From contig JBBRLG010000463.1 in NCBI GenBank assembly GCA_038231495.1, positions 1-6,024 of the forward strand: DNA of 6,024 nucleotides. Reading direction: 5' to 3'. Below are positions 6,000 through 6,024 of the stretch, in pieces. Made by a program: the position numbers and the translations under genes. The notes beneath the pieces were generated by a model. It saw nothing but the letters and a program-made list of their open reading frames with translations, made no database searches and had not been told where the DNA came from. Numbering within the stretch: position 1 is the first letter of the stretch; each line of letters begins with the position of its first letter. Source of the stretch: JBBRLG01 sp038231495 (lineage in GTDB: Bacteria > Planctomycetota > Planctomycetia > Gemmatales > Gemmataceae).

Positions 6000-6024
6000 A
6001 AAAAAGCGGGAGGGATCTGTGTAA

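Noticed and set aside
5989..6005. Intrinsic terminator for the cytochrome/HXXSHH operon
   Set aside because: The stem is followed by A residues rather than T on the coding strand, so a canonical U-tract is absent.

Overview
The window looks like high-GC genomic DNA from a planctomycete, probably of the Gemmata/Pirellula type. The clearest reason is the adjacent pair of a secreted PSD-type c-type cytochrome (DUF1587/1595/1592/1588/1585) and a Tat-exported HXXSHH (DUF1552) protein. This gene family combination is strongly expanded in Planctomycetes. Promoter-like TACAAT boxes and large GC-rich intergenic palindromes agree with this, but the organism assignment remains inference.

Layout. Positions 1-874 hold a phospholipase D-like lipoprotein gene in two pieces of opposite orientation. 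The catalytic core with one HKD motif lies on the + strand (about 3-588). The lipoprotein signal peptide and N-terminal region lie on the - strand (874 down to about 579). A short inverted repeat (1-16 and 579-596) sits at the two breakpoints, and flipping the segment between them fuses the pieces in frame. Either this is an invertible segment or recent inversion, or it is an assembly/amplification chimera. Positions 875-1013 hold no recognisable gene. A two-gene operon follows on the - strand (1897 down to 1014): a 189-residue protein of unknown function and, overlapping it by 4 nt, a 105-residue RelE/ParE-like protein. A divergent intergenic region (1898-1991) leads to a YkgJ-type cysteine-cluster gene (1992-2405, + strand).

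After a 134-nt spacer with a plausible promoter comes the secreted diheme PSD cytochrome (2540-4468). An 83-nt spacer carrying a perfect tandem duplication and alternative hairpins follows, then the HXXSHH protein (4552-5907). The last 117 nt contain a 74-nt imperfect palindrome resembling an intergenic repeat.

How the genes work together: the cytochrome and HXXSHH genes are co-directional and probably one transcript, acting as a matched exported pair whose biochemical role is not established. The overlapping pair at 1014-1897 is translationally coupled and may be toxin-antitoxin-like. The PLD-like gene is probably non-functional in the arrangement shown. The most notable signal is the inverted PLD segment.
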